This document shows, one piece after another, positions 1-7,042 of a stretch of DNA of 34,704 bases (the first letter of the stretch is position 1; each line of letters starts with the position of its first letter). The notes beneath the pieces are model-generated. The model was not told where the DNA came from. It saw only the letters and a program-made list of their open reading frames with translations, and did not search any database. The translations under genes and the position numbers were made by a program. The stretch is from Comamonadaceae bacterium (GTDB lineage Bacteria > Pseudomonadota > Gammaproteobacteria > Burkholderiales > Burkholderiaceae_C), in assembly GCA_027488115.1 (NCBI GenBank), contig JAIYCG010000049.1, positions 1 to 34,704 on the forward strand, given 5' to 3'.

Positions 1-118
1 AGGAGCAAAAAACGCAGAACAGTTAAACTTATCCACAACCGACTAGGCCAAATTATTTAAAAACCGGTGGCTCAATATTGGTTGCAAATAGTGGCTCACT
101 TTGCGTTGCAATTCAACA
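1..118. mobile_element. Terminal end of an IS21-family-like insertion sequence (partial)
   Basis: Two tandem copies of a bipartite motif are visible: GTGGCTCA at 67-74 and 91-98, each followed 14 bases later by GTTGCAA (81-87 and 105-111). The block ends in CAACA at 118, so the outward tip read from the outside is TGTTGAATTGCAACGC. Repeated internal sites plus a TG...CA terminus are characteristic of IS21-family ends. The transposase genes would lie left of the window. Bases 1-60 are open in more than one frame and could be the istB tail, but I cannot pick a frame. The IS end abuts a truncated copy of the intergenic repeat, so it probably inserted into it. Confidence 0.6.
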
Positions 119-166
119 CGCAGGGGGTAAAAATGGATGACATCCTTCTTGACCCCAAACTTTACA
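119..166 (+). repeat. Intergenic cassette-type repeat, copy 1 (5'-truncated)
   Basis: The stretch matches the right two thirds of the repeat seen whole at 9692-9817: a CGCAG-GGGTAAAAATGG block, then CATCCTTCT, then GACCCCAAACTTTA. Its left part is missing exactly where the IS21-like end stops. The terminal hairpin is also incomplete, and the stop codon of the neighbouring acetyltransferase gene falls inside it. Confidence 0.65.
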
Positions 167-713
167 AATAGATGCGATACCTATTTGAAAGCGTTTGAGC
201 CAAATGCTTTGGTTTTGTAAATGTCTCAATCAAACGACCATTAGATTTCTCAATCACTCTTTGTGACTTTTTATTTTCAATGTCCGTGACGACTTCTACA
301 AAAGGCATTTTCATACTTTGAGCAGTTTCACACATTGACTTCAAAGCGAAAGTTGCCAACCCTTTATTTCTTTTCCATTCCACAACTTCATACCCTATGT
401 GCCCTAAACAATAGTAGGGCAAATCAGTTGTGCCTTTCAGCCATCGCAATGAGATTGAACCTGCGAAACCTTCATCCCAAATCCATCTTGTAATGCTTGG
501 TAAGCGTTCAACTTTGTCCCCATTAGGCAAAGAAATCAAATCTGCTGATGCTTCTAAATCATCAAAAGTGAGCACGAAAGCAGAGAAGTCATTTTTGATC
601 ATGGTTATGTCTTTGTCGGTTGTTATTGTTCCGCGAGACTTATCCACGTAGCCTTTTTCCAAAGCCTCAAAAAAACTTTCACTAATTTCAACAGATGGGG
701 TTAGTAATTCCAT
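162..713 (-). CDS. GNAT family N-acetyltransferase
   Basis: The 183-residue product has a GNAT fold signature. A strand-like segment GHIGYEVVEWKRNKGLAT near residues 105-122 matches motif A, which binds the pyrophosphate of acetyl-CoA, and is followed by a helix. Substrate is unknown; the gene is of the RimJ/RimL-like size class. The start is the ATG at 713; no strong ribosome binding site precedes it. It reads leftward and its stop codon lies within the truncated repeat copy. It stands alone between two repeat copies, as the other small genes of this array do, so it is probably an acquired cassette-like gene rather than part of an operon. Confidence 0.8.
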   Translation of the reverse strand: MELLTPSVEISESFFEALEKGYVDKSRGTITTDKDITMIKNDFSAFVLTFDDLEASADLISLPNGDKVERLPSITRWIWDEGFAGSISLRWLKGTTDLPYYCLGHIGYEVVEWKRNKGLATFALKSMCETAQSMKMPFVEVVTDIENKKSQRVIEKSNGRLIETFTKPKHLAQTLSNRYRIYL

Positions 714-770
714 TTCATTTTCACAAGTGGTTCAACTTGCGACTATTTTGACATTACTTAATTTATGTTG

Positions 771-866
771 GCACCCCCAAAAGCACGGCTCCAACGCTGA
801 AAGCAACTTAGAACAACGGTTTTTGAGCAGACGGAAAAGATCCTAATTCACACAGAACTTTATTAA
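771..866 (+). repeat. Intergenic cassette-type repeat, copy 2 (divergent)
   Basis: It contains the shared elements in the same order and orientation as the other copies: CCCCCA-AAGCACGG, then CAACGGTTTTTG, then GAACTTTATT. It is closest to the copy at 11735-11832, with which it shares the CAACGGTTTTTG centre. The terminal hairpin has decayed on its right arm. The stop codon of the next acetyltransferase gene overlaps its right end. Confidence 0.6.
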
Positions 867-1315
867 TTTAGACCTAGACTTTCACAATTTTTTACGATTG
901 TCTTGCGCATAAAAAATCTATTTCCGCCTGATGGAAAGTTTTCCAATTGTCCGAAAATTTCATAGCCTGCTTTTAAATACAGACTGGGTGATTGAAATGA
1001 GAAAGTATCTAGGTAAGCTTGTTTATAACCCTTTCGGACGGCTTCATTCTCTGCTTCTCTAAGCATTTGACTGGCTACTCCCTGCCGTCTATGTTCGGGA
1101 TGAACCCAAACAGTTGTGAAGTTGACCCACCCCCAATAGGCTTCACCCACTAAACCACCAATTACTTTTGAATTGGAATCTCGTGCTACAACAAAAACCA
1201 ACTCAACGTGGGGATCGCCAGTCAACTCTACATTTGAATCGATTAACCCCTGCTGTATAACCCGTCTGATCTCTTGGTCTGGATCTCGCTCTACTGATAT
1301 TTCAGTGACATTCAT
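863..1315 (-). CDS. GNAT family N-acetyltransferase
   Basis: The protein has 150 residues and consists of a single GNAT domain. Motif A is clear (TTVWVHPEHRRQGVASQML, about residues 67-85: the beta-strand followed by the R/Q-x-x-G-x-A acetyl-CoA loop), followed by a motif B-like segment around SPSLYLKAGYEIFGQLE. Substrate cannot be told. The ATG at 1315 is preceded by a weak GGGAAG. It is the second leftward-reading single gene in the repeat-punctuated array; the stop codon overlaps the right edge of repeat copy 2. Confidence 0.85.
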   Translation of the reverse strand: MNVTEISVERDPDQEIRRVIQQGLIDSNVELTGDPHVELVFVVARDSNSKVIGGLVGEAYWGWVNFTTVWVHPEHRRQGVASQMLREAENEAVRKGYKQAYLDTFSFQSPSLYLKAGYEIFGQLENFPSGGNRFFMRKTIVKNCESLGLN

Positions 1316-1357
1316 AATTTACTTCCCGACTCGGTCCATTTAATGAATAAATTAAAA

Positions 1358-1383
1358 CATCCCAAATTTTGTTCAAAAGTTCT
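1358..1383 (+). repeat. Intergenic cassette-type repeat, copy 3 (terminal hairpin only)
   Basis: Only the right-end core survives: CATCCCAAATTTTGTTCAAAAGTTCT, whose last 20 bases match the hairpin found in the other copies with two or three changes. It sits just downstream of the DUF1232 stop codon, the position the other copies take relative to leftward genes. Confidence 0.55.
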
Positions 1384-1392
1384 TTGATGTTG

Positions 1393-1791
1393 TCATGCCC
1401 AGATGCCCAACTGCTTTAAAACGAATGCTAGGAAAAATAACCAGATAGCCACGACGATGAACAGTCCAACATAGCTCTTGGGTTTGGATTGATTGTTACT
1501 GATCCAATCAATGGCTCTTTCTCTTGCTTGAAACAGCACATCATTGGGAATCAACTTTAAAGCAAGCCAAACCAATGCAGGCACGACAATCAAATCATCT
1601 AGATAGCCCAAGACAGGAATGAAGTCAGGAATCAAATCAATGGGGCTCAGGGCATACGTCACGGCAACAAAGCAAACGACTTTTGCCCAGAAAGGCATCT
1701 TTGGATGTTTCAAAGCAAACCACAACGCCAACACATCTAATTTGAGTGCTTTAGCCCAAGAAGAGATTTTTTTGAACAAGTTCATATCCAT
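1393..1791 (-). CDS. YkvA/DUF1232 family membrane protein
   Basis: The 132-residue protein carries the DUF1232 hallmark YALSPIDLIPDFIPVLGYLD (about residues 46-65), a short amphipathic/membrane hairpin typical of YkvA-like proteins. A C-terminal hydrophobic helix follows (about residues 108-127, GLFIVVAIWLFFLAFVL), so it is probably inner-membrane anchored. The molecular function of the family is not established. An ATG two codons downstream (residue 3) is an alternative start; neither has a good ribosome binding site. It reads leftward and starts beside the left tRNA-Met repeat. Confidence 0.8.
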   Translation of the reverse strand: MDMNLFKKISSWAKALKLDVLALWFALKHPKMPFWAKVVCFVAVTYALSPIDLIPDFIPVLGYLDDLIVVPALVWLALKLIPNDVLFQARERAIDWISNNQSKPKSYVGLFIVVAIWLFFLAFVLKQLGIWA

Positions 1792-1802
1792 TTGTAATGT
1801 AT

Positions 1803-1908
1803 AAGGTCCGAAACTTTATTCAAAAGTTCTAACAATTGAACCCAATCGTTTGCTACAATCTTTGGCTCAGGCTCTTTAGCTAAGTCGGTTAGAGCGATGG
1901 AATCATAA
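1803..1908 (+). repeat. Left 106-bp direct repeat (tRNA-Met promoter and 5' half; candidate attL)
   Basis: The block aligns without gaps to 12361-12466 with 101 of 106 identical bases. It begins in the intergenic hairpin repeat (AAACTTTATTCAAAAGTTC), passes through the tRNA promoter and ends at the anticodon loop (ATCATAA), after which the two copies diverge. The left copy carries degrading changes: TATAAT became TACAAT in the -10 box, and C became A at tRNA position 13, which breaks a D-stem pair. Loss of selection on this copy would explain both. Confidence 0.75.
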
Positions 1909-1945
1909 CTAACAAGTGCGACGGTAGGAATACCGTGTCATCAAC
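1870..1945 (+). pseudogene. Decayed tRNA-Met(CAT)-like gene
   Basis: Positions 1870-1908 equal the intact tRNA-Met gene at 12428-12466 except for one base. After the anticodon loop, the variable region and T-arm are only loosely related: ACA-GT-CG spacing is kept, and ACGGT-AGGAAT-ACCGT still forms a 5-bp arm, but with a 6-nt loop lacking TTCGAAT. The 3' acceptor strand does not pair with GGCTCTT. It cannot make a normal tRNA. It may be a host 5' half fused to the element's own diverged tRNA-like 3' half. Confidence 0.65.
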
Positions 1946-1950
1946 ATATC

Positions 1951-1984
1951 AAGCCCAGTGCTCCACCAGCCTGGGCTTTTTTGT
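1951..1984 (+). terminator. Intrinsic terminator after the tRNA-like remnant
   Basis: AGCCCAG (1952-1958) pairs perfectly with CTGGGCT (1971-1977) over a 12-nt loop and runs into six T's. The intact tRNA-Met gene also has a terminator shortly downstream, so the left remnant keeps the promoter, tRNA and terminator layout. Confidence 0.8.
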
Positions 1985-2084
1985 TTTGTAAAGCGCACTC
2001 GTGTTTACTTTTTCGTAGTTTTTTCACAGCAAATACTTCGTCGCTGCGGTTGTCCTTTCAGCAGTTCGACAATAAAGTTAGTGA

Positions 2085-3440
2085 ATGAAACAGCGTGACG
2101 CACTTGAGATTTTTTCATTTAAAAATTACTACGGCGCCCAAGTCACGACTGTGCTGTTAAACGCATCAAACAGCGTTAAATACGCTGTTAAAACTGCAAG
2201 CATAGTCAAGCAGCACAAGCGTGTTGAAACGTTGCTAGAGCGTGATTCCATCACAGACTTGGCTGCTACTGAAGGCAGGCTCGTCCACTTGCGGGACAGC
2301 GAAGTTGTCCTTTTCAAAGTTCCTCGCAGCAACTATTGGCAAGCAAGGTTTCGCATCTACACAGGTAAATGGATACGCTTTAGCACCAGACGCAGGAATC
2401 TTGATGATGCGAGGCAGATAGCCTGCGACAGATACGACGAAGCAAGATACAGAGAGCGACTGGGCTTTACCGCACTGGTAAAACGATTTGATGAAATGGC
2501 AAAGTGCTGTATTGCTGAAATGCGGAGAGACATAGCAGCAGGCACAGGTAAGAAAATCTACACCGCATACATCGCTGTCATAGAGACTTACTTGATACCG
2601 TTCTTTGGACAGATGTATTTGACCAGCATCACCAACAAACACATCGCTGAGTTTGAGGTGTGGAGAAATTCACAACTGAGACGTCCTCCCAAAGTCTCTA
2701 CCCTACTCACTTTTGCCACAGCATTCACCCGCATCACACAAACCGCAGTGGAGCAAGGATGGATCAGCGACAAAGTGCCAGTGCCAAAACTCAATGTGCG
2801 TGGTGAGAAAGGACAGGCTCGCCCTGCTTTCACCAACGACGAAGTGGCACGGATTCAACAGCACCTACTGACTTGGTATGCGGGCGTGGAAGGCTACACA
2901 GGTGAGATGCGACTGATGCTGCGAGACTTGGTGGATATTTTGATACTTACAGGTATGCGACAAGGCACAGAGTCAATGAACTTGGAGTGGAAGCACATTG
3001 AGTGGTATGTGGAAAAAGATGTGCGCTATCTACGCATTTGGGTATCAGGCAAGACAGGCGCAAGGTGGCTGATTGCCAAGCACGAATGCCTGTTAGTGCT
3101 TGAGCGACTAAAGGCAACACACGAAGACACAGCGAATTTGGAATTAGATGACTTGCTGGCGCTGAGAATGCCAGTCAAATTGTTCAGATTCAAGGATGGA
3201 CGCAAACCTTTTGAGATGAACAAGATATTTAGGCGCTTGTTGGAGGACGTGGACTTGGTTAAGGGACAGGCAGGCACAGACAGAACGCTGTACAGCCTGC
3301 GTCATACCTACGCCACACAAGAACTATTGGCTGGCACTGACATTCACACATTGGCAAGACAGATGGGAACTTCAGTGACTATGTTGGAGAAGCACTATTC
3401 CAAATTGACAGCCACTATGGCTGCAGAGCAGTTGGCTTGA
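2085..3440 (+). CDS. Tyrosine site-specific integrase
   Basis: The 451-residue recombinase has an N-terminal arm-binding-like region (1-125), a SAM-like core-binding domain (about 128-235) and a C-terminal catalytic domain. Catalytic residues seen are Arg292 (TGMRQG), Lys323 (SGKTGARW), Arg406 in YSLRHTYA and the nucleophile Tyr438 (EKHYSK). The HxxR box reads Tyr403-x-x-Arg, and GTS (428-430) stands where many relatives have G-H; both variants occur in island integrases. It probably inserts and excises this island at tRNA-Met, being the first gene inside the left repeat. The ATG at 2085 has no strong ribosome binding site, and no alternative Met lies nearby. Confidence 0.9.
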   Translation: MKQRDALEIFSFKNYYGAQVTTVLLNASNSVKYAVKTASIVKQHKRVETLLERDSITDLAATEGRLVHLRDSEVVLFKVPRSNYWQARFRIYTGKWIRFSTRRRNLDDARQIACDRYDEARYRERLGFTALVKRFDEMAKCCIAEMRRDIAAGTGKKIYTAYIAVIETYLIPFFGQMYLTSITNKHIAEFEVWRNSQLRRPPKVSTLLTFATAFTRITQTAVEQGWISDKVPVPKLNVRGEKGQARPAFTNDEVARIQQHLLTWYAGVEGYTGEMRLMLRDLVDILILTGMRQGTESMNLEWKHIEWYVEKDVRYLRIWVSGKTGARWLIAKHECLLVLERLKATHEDTANLELDDLLALRMPVKLFRFKDGRKPFEMNKIFRRLLEDVDLVKGQAGTDRTLYSLRHTYATQELLAGTDIHTLARQMGTSVTMLEKHYSKLTATMAAEQLA

Positions 3441-3523
3441 CTAACCGATTCATCAAGTGTTATTTGGCTTTGACGGAATCTCAACGGCGAGTAGTGCGTG
3501 ATGTTGTTGGAGAGTTCAAGACT

Positions 3524-3550
3524 AGAGGTGTCGTTTAAAACGACACCTCT
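3524..3550. terminator. Perfect 13-bp inverted repeat between convergent genes
   Basis: AGAGGTGTCGTTT is repeated in reverse complement around a single A. It lies between the integrase gene (rightward) and the 111-aa gene (leftward), so it could be a bidirectional terminator. There is no T-tract on either side, and the one-base centre would need to open for an RNA hairpin to form. A protein binding site or small recombination site is an alternative. Confidence 0.5.
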
Positions 3551-3554
3551 TCAA

Positions 3555-3890
3555 TCAATTAGGCCAACGATCTTCGATGAGAATTTCACCAGCTTGATTT
3601 TGAATTGACCACACTCGTTCACAAAATGAGGGGGTGTTAACCTTACCAGCAACATCAATTTTTTGAGAGTACTCGTCTGGATTTAGAAAAAAATACAGAA
3701 ACAACCAGTCTTCTAAATTGTCAGATGGTTCGGTAGGAAAGTCATCTAAAACTGAGTCGTCATCGTCAATTCGACTACGAACTTTTTCAATCAATGCTAG
3801 CCATTGTGCTGTACTACTGAGATTAATTTCAGAAGTATATGATTCAACGATTTCATGAAATTTGGTATAAACGATTTTTAAGTTTGACAT
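3555..3890 (-). CDS. Hypothetical acidic protein
   Basis: I do not recognise this 111-residue protein. It is acidic (DDDDS and several D/E clusters), Trp- and aromatic-rich in its second half (EDWLFLYFFLNPDEY), and has no signal peptide or membrane helix. The reading frame extends to a TTG at 3902, but the ATG at 3890, with a GGAA upstream, is the better start. It lies 70 bases downstream of the GNAT gene in the same direction and may be the last gene of the leftward operon (289-aa protein, AAA+, GNAT). Confidence 0.6.
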   Translation of the reverse strand: MSNLKIVYTKFHEIVESYTSEINLSSTAQWLALIEKVRSRIDDDDSVLDDFPTEPSDNLEDWLFLYFFLNPDEYSQKIDVAGKVNTPSFCERVWSIQNQAGEILIEDRWPN

Positions 3891-3960
3891 TATTGGTTCC
3901 AATTAAAAAATTTAAGTTCTTTATAAAAGCTAGCATTGAACTAGCTTTTGTGGAATGTAA

Positions 3961-4497
3961 TCAAGCAACCTTTTGAAAATCCGTTTCATTGCTAGCTTCT
4001 TCAGCAAACGCTGACTTATTTAGCAATGTTCGTGCACTTTCATGGAAGACAGTTGATGGATATCCATCTGGATCACGATATCCAAAAGTAAAACCAAGTG
4101 ATTGATAGTACCTATAGTTTTTTTCGTACCTATCCGCATCAATGCGAATGGCTTGCACTTGCAGTCTTCTCACACCTTCTTCAAGCATAAAGCGAAGTAT
4201 TCCTCTCTTTCGATAAGGAGGTTTTACATATGCCTCAAGCACTGTACGAAAAGGTGTCCTCTCAATTGAAAGATTACTAATATTTCGATTAAGGATTCGG
4301 AGATAAGCACAATCTTTTCCCGATTCAGTAGCAACATAGAACTCGCAAATTTGATCTTTAAAAATTTCAATTGAAGGAACAGTAACTCCACCTGAATAAC
4401 TTGCGATGAACCTATCAAGCCATTTCCTTTTTTCCTTAATTTTTTCCACCTTCACTAGTCGTAAATCAGAGTGCTTATTTAAATTCTGGATTTGCAT
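3961..4497 (-). CDS. GNAT-like acetyltransferase coupled to AAA+ ATPase
   Basis: The 178-residue protein has GNAT features. Motif A is in VLEAYVKPPYRKRGILRFML (about residues 86-105), and motif B is in NYRYYQSLGFTFGYRD (about 126-141), which resembles the GNAT tail Y-x-x-x-G-F. The ATG at 4497 has an excellent ribosome binding site (AAGGAGG), and the gene starts 19 bases before the AAA+ gene ends, so translation is probably coupled. A GNAT encoded together with a clamp-loader-like ATPase suggests protein modification as part of a small system, but no target can be named. It differs from the array GNATs in having a strong ribosome binding site and operon context. Confidence 0.75.
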   Translation of the reverse strand: MQIQNLNKHSDLRLVKVEKIKEKRKWLDRFIASYSGGVTVPSIEIFKDQICEFYVATESGKDCAYLRILNRNISNLSIERTPFRTVLEAYVKPPYRKRGILRFMLEEGVRRLQVQAIRIDADRYEKNYRYYQSLGFTFGYRDPDGYPSTVFHESARTLLNKSAFAEEASNETDFQKVA

Positions 4498-5192
4498 ACA
4501 ACCTCCTTAAGTAAATTCGTCTCTCCATACTGCTGTGCTCTTTTTGCCTTCAATACGATTGAAACAACCGCATCCAAAATATCGCGGGCACTACCGTTAC
4601 CACTTTCAATGACTTTCAGTAACGTTTGATCCGTGACATTCGATATGCCTTCGTCGTTTAAAATTTTTCGACAAATCGGTAACCATCTAACTGCTGGTGC
4701 AGCATTAAATGGAATGCAGTGACAGCGATTGCGAACTCCAACTTCAACATCTTGAAAATTGTTTGTTGTCATAACAAACACGCAATTAGGCATATTCATC
4801 AGCGACTTCAAAGAAGACATTGCAGTTTTCGTAAGCTCGTCGACTTCGTCTAAGACAAAGTAGTGATAAGTTGCAAATGGAATCACCATAGCTTGTCCAT
4901 GCAAACTTCTCATCAAAGCTGCGTCATTGTTACCAGGATGAACACGCACATACCTGCTCCGTGAAGGTTCGCCAGTTCGAGCCATTTCCATTGCATCTGG
5001 AAATATTTTTGCCAATGCACTTTTGCCAGTGCCAGGCACTCCATATAACAAGATGCCACACTTACCCTCGCGAATGGGAAAGGGACGTGTACCCATTAAC
5101 AAGTCAATAATCAGATGCTTACTGTCATCATCAGCAAAAACGATGTCATTCACTACGATTGGCTTATATCGCTCTTCAAAATTTTCTAACAT
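4479..5192 (-). CDS. AAA+ ATPase resembling a clamp-loader subunit
   Basis: This 237-residue AAA+ protein has an RFC/gp44-like start (ERYKPIVVNDIVF), Walker A GVPGTGKS (51-58), Walker B FVLDEVDEL (112-120), sensor 1 TTNN (142-145), an RNRC motif (154-157) at the place of the clamp-loader SRC arginine finger, and sensor 2 SARD (201-204). This is close to phage T4 gp44 in layout but lacks the C-terminal collar domain of full clamp loaders. It therefore probably forms an ATP-driven ring acting on DNA or another protein complex. The ATG at 5192 follows AAAGGA by six bases; the longer frame would need a TTG. It overlaps the downstream GNAT gene by 19 bases. Confidence 0.8.
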   Translation of the reverse strand: MLENFEERYKPIVVNDIVFADDDSKHLIIDLLMGTRPFPIREGKCGILLYGVPGTGKSALAKIFPDAMEMARTGEPSRSRYVRVHPGNNDAALMRSLHGQAMVIPFATYHYFVLDEVDELTKTAMSSLKSLMNMPNCVFVMTTNNFQDVEVGVRNRCHCIPFNAAPAVRWLPICRKILNDEGISNVTDQTLLKVIESGNGSARDILDAVVSIVLKAKRAQQYGETNLLKEVVCKSRI

Positions 5193-5253
5193 TTCGTATC
5201 CTTTCAAAAACGGTTTAATTTGGGTGGGCGTTTTGATAGCCCACCCATATGCT

Positions 5254-6123
5254 TTAAGCAGCTATTGGCAAAGCCGTTGCTTCAGATACAGCTTGCGTGA
5301 CAGCATCTTTTGCAATTTGACTATCGTTGGCTGCTGTGGTTTCGACTTTTATGGCTTCAGCTTCTGACTTGGCAATTGCAAATTGCACAACTAATGCTGC
5401 ATTCACTGCGCCAGCACTATTCGTGAAAGAATGCACGGAGATACTTCCATCGGCATTCCAAGTGCCAAGCAACACTACAGGCTTGCCAATGTTTCCTGCA
5501 TCGAGTTTTTCGCTGAATGCTGGCGCAATGACGTTGACAATTGTTTTGATAGTCAACGACTCAGCACCAGCGTCAGCTTTTTGCTTGGCTGTCATTGCAT
5601 TTGGTGACTTTGCCAAGCGAACTTCTTCGACGCCACCGCTTTCGCGAATGAAATTGGCAAGTTCCGAAACTTTGATTTGCTTTGCCAATGCAGTCCGAAG
5701 AACGATTGAATATGCACTCACTCTGCGGCGATCGGTACCAAATACGCACTTGACAATTTTTGTCAGTGTGTGCGAACCTGAGCTGAACTTGTAGCCTTTT
5801 TCAGCAATATAAGCATCCAATTCTTTGTTCAATTTGGTTGCTACTTCGCGTGATTGCTTAAACTGCTCATAGAACCCGTAGCACTTACCCAACAGAGCGT
5901 AGAGCTGTTCGTTGCTTGTTTTATATGCATTCGTAAACCAAGCATCTTTTTCAGCAATCAATTCTTTGAGAATTGTCGATACTGATTTCGATGATTGCAA
6001 AACAGTGCCGGTGGCTTGGACCGCCACAGTTACACCAGACAGGCTAAAGCTGTCGTTTTTCACGACATCTGATGCCAATGTTGTAGTGGACAGGGTGGCG
6101 GTTTGTGATAAGACGTTTGTCAT
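5254..6123 (-). CDS. Unknown Ala/Ser/Thr-rich protein, first gene of AAA+ operon
   Basis: The 289-residue product is unrecognised. It begins with a low-complexity Ser/Thr/Ala segment (1-50), followed by a helical, Lys/Glu-rich centre (about 50-190, including CYGFYEQFKQSREVATKLNK), a GTWNADGSISVHSF beta-like patch (about 220-233) and an Ala-rich helical tail. There is no signal peptide or membrane helix. The ATG at 6123 follows AAAGGAAA at good spacing, which decides the start over a longer frame beginning at 6207. It lies 61 bases upstream of the AAA+ gene and divergent from the 6222 gene, and is the presumed promoter-proximal gene of the leftward operon. Confidence 0.7.
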   Translation of the reverse strand: MTNVLSQTATLSTTTLASDVVKNDSFSLSGVTVAVQATGTVLQSSKSVSTILKELIAEKDAWFTNAYKTSNEQLYALLGKCYGFYEQFKQSREVATKLNKELDAYIAEKGYKFSSGSHTLTKIVKCVFGTDRRRVSAYSIVLRTALAKQIKVSELANFIRESGGVEEVRLAKSPNAMTAKQKADAGAESLTIKTIVNVIAPAFSEKLDAGNIGKPVVLLGTWNADGSISVHSFTNSAGAVNAALVVQFAIAKSEAEAIKVETTAANDSQIAKDAVTQAVSEATALPIAA

Positions 6124-6139
6124 AATGTTTCCTTTAAAT

Positions 6140-6192
6140 CTGCAGCGGGTTGAAAGAGAAGAGATTGGTTGCTGCAGTGATGAAACTATAAT
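6140..6192 (+). promoter_or_regulatory. Rightward promoter with overlapping palindromic operator
   Basis: TTGGTT (6165-6170) and TATAAT (6187-6192) are 16 bases apart, pointing at the gene starting at 6222. CTGCAGC (6140-6146) and GCTGCAG (6171-6177) form a 7-bp inverted repeat separated by 24 bases. Its right arm lies between the -35 and -10 boxes and its left arm just upstream of the leftward operon's ribosome binding site. A repressor bound here could control both divergent transcripts. Confidence 0.45.
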
Positions 6193-6221
6193 TTTGTTGA
6201 ATACCAAAGTACTTAGTTTTT

Positions 6222-7001
6222 ATGCAAACTACTCAACTACCTAAGCTCGGCTTTTACTTCAAAGGATTCCCTGAAGACGTACGTTTTAGACGTCATACGA
6301 TTCCTGAATCATTGGAAATTGCACGTGGAACTTTGTACGAGACTTGGTACCGCTGCCTCAAACTTTCTCCCTACACCAAAGTAGGTGCCAAGAAAGGCTT
6401 TTGGCGTAGTGAAGAACAGCAATTAACTTATCAAAGGTTTGGAGACTTAGCGGGCACCACCTTTGATTCATGGTGGGTAGAAAAAGGCTTTGAGCTATTC
6501 AAAGAAAAAGGAAACTTCAAACGAATAGATGTTCTTAAGGATTCAACTAAGAGTGGTAATGCCGACAAGCTACTGCTTGAGATACCTTTGACAGTTTCGC
6601 CAGCAACTTTGAAAGTTCAGTTTGATAGATTGCTGCGACTGCACCATCCTCAGTACAACAGATTTGATCGTTGGAGGCATAGCACTGCAGATGAAAAATT
6701 GAATCCAAGTAGATTAACGTCTGTATCCCTGAATCTCTACGTAAGTGTTTATGAACACTGGACTAAAAATAAGAATGCTGCTCGTTACAAAATCGGTGAA
6801 GAGATGTCACTCAATCCCCGATACGTTGTTAAACATGGTGATTTTGGAGGAGATGTGCGGGAAAAACATCTACAAATGTCTCTGATCGTCAGCGAGTATT
6901 TGGAAAAAGCAAAGAACTTAATTGCTCACGCATCAGAAGGTAAATTTCCATGCACAGATGATCATGATTGGATTGAAAGATCCACTAGGACAAGGCAATA
7001 G
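6222..7001 (+). CDS. Hypothetical island protein with FGDLAG...FDSWW motif
   Basis: This 259-residue basic protein is soluble by appearance and has no named domain that I can assign. Its N-terminal third carries WYRCLKLSPYTK followed by YQRFGDLAGTTFDSWWVEKG (about residues 70-89). I associate that combination with unnamed proteins found beside integrases in proteobacterial islands (recall, not a search). The C-terminal half contains repeated basic-aromatic segments (LLRLHHPQYNRFDRWRH) that could bind nucleic acid. The ATG at 6222 has no clear ribosome binding site but sits 30 bases after a good -10 box. It is divergent from the AAA+ operon and convergent with the small recombinase. Confidence 0.7.
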   Translation: MQTTQLPKLGFYFKGFPEDVRFRRHTIPESLEIARGTLYETWYRCLKLSPYTKVGAKKGFWRSEEQQLTYQRFGDLAGTTFDSWWVEKGFELFKEKGNFKRIDVLKDSTKSGNADKLLLEIPLTVSPATLKVQFDRLLRLHHPQYNRFDRWRHSTADEKLNPSRLTSVSLNLYVSVYEHWTKNKNAARYKIGEEMSLNPRYVVKHGDFGGDVREKHLQMSLIVSEYLEKAKNLIAHASEGKFPCTDDHDWIERSTRTRQ

Positions 7002-7042
7002 CGGTATGACGATTGAGCAATAATTTTTATAATTATTGACTC

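Noticed and set aside
2129..3277. Several open frames antisense to the integrase.
   Set aside because: They are shadows: no ribosome binding sites, no recognisable domains, and the plus-strand frame encodes a complete recombinase.
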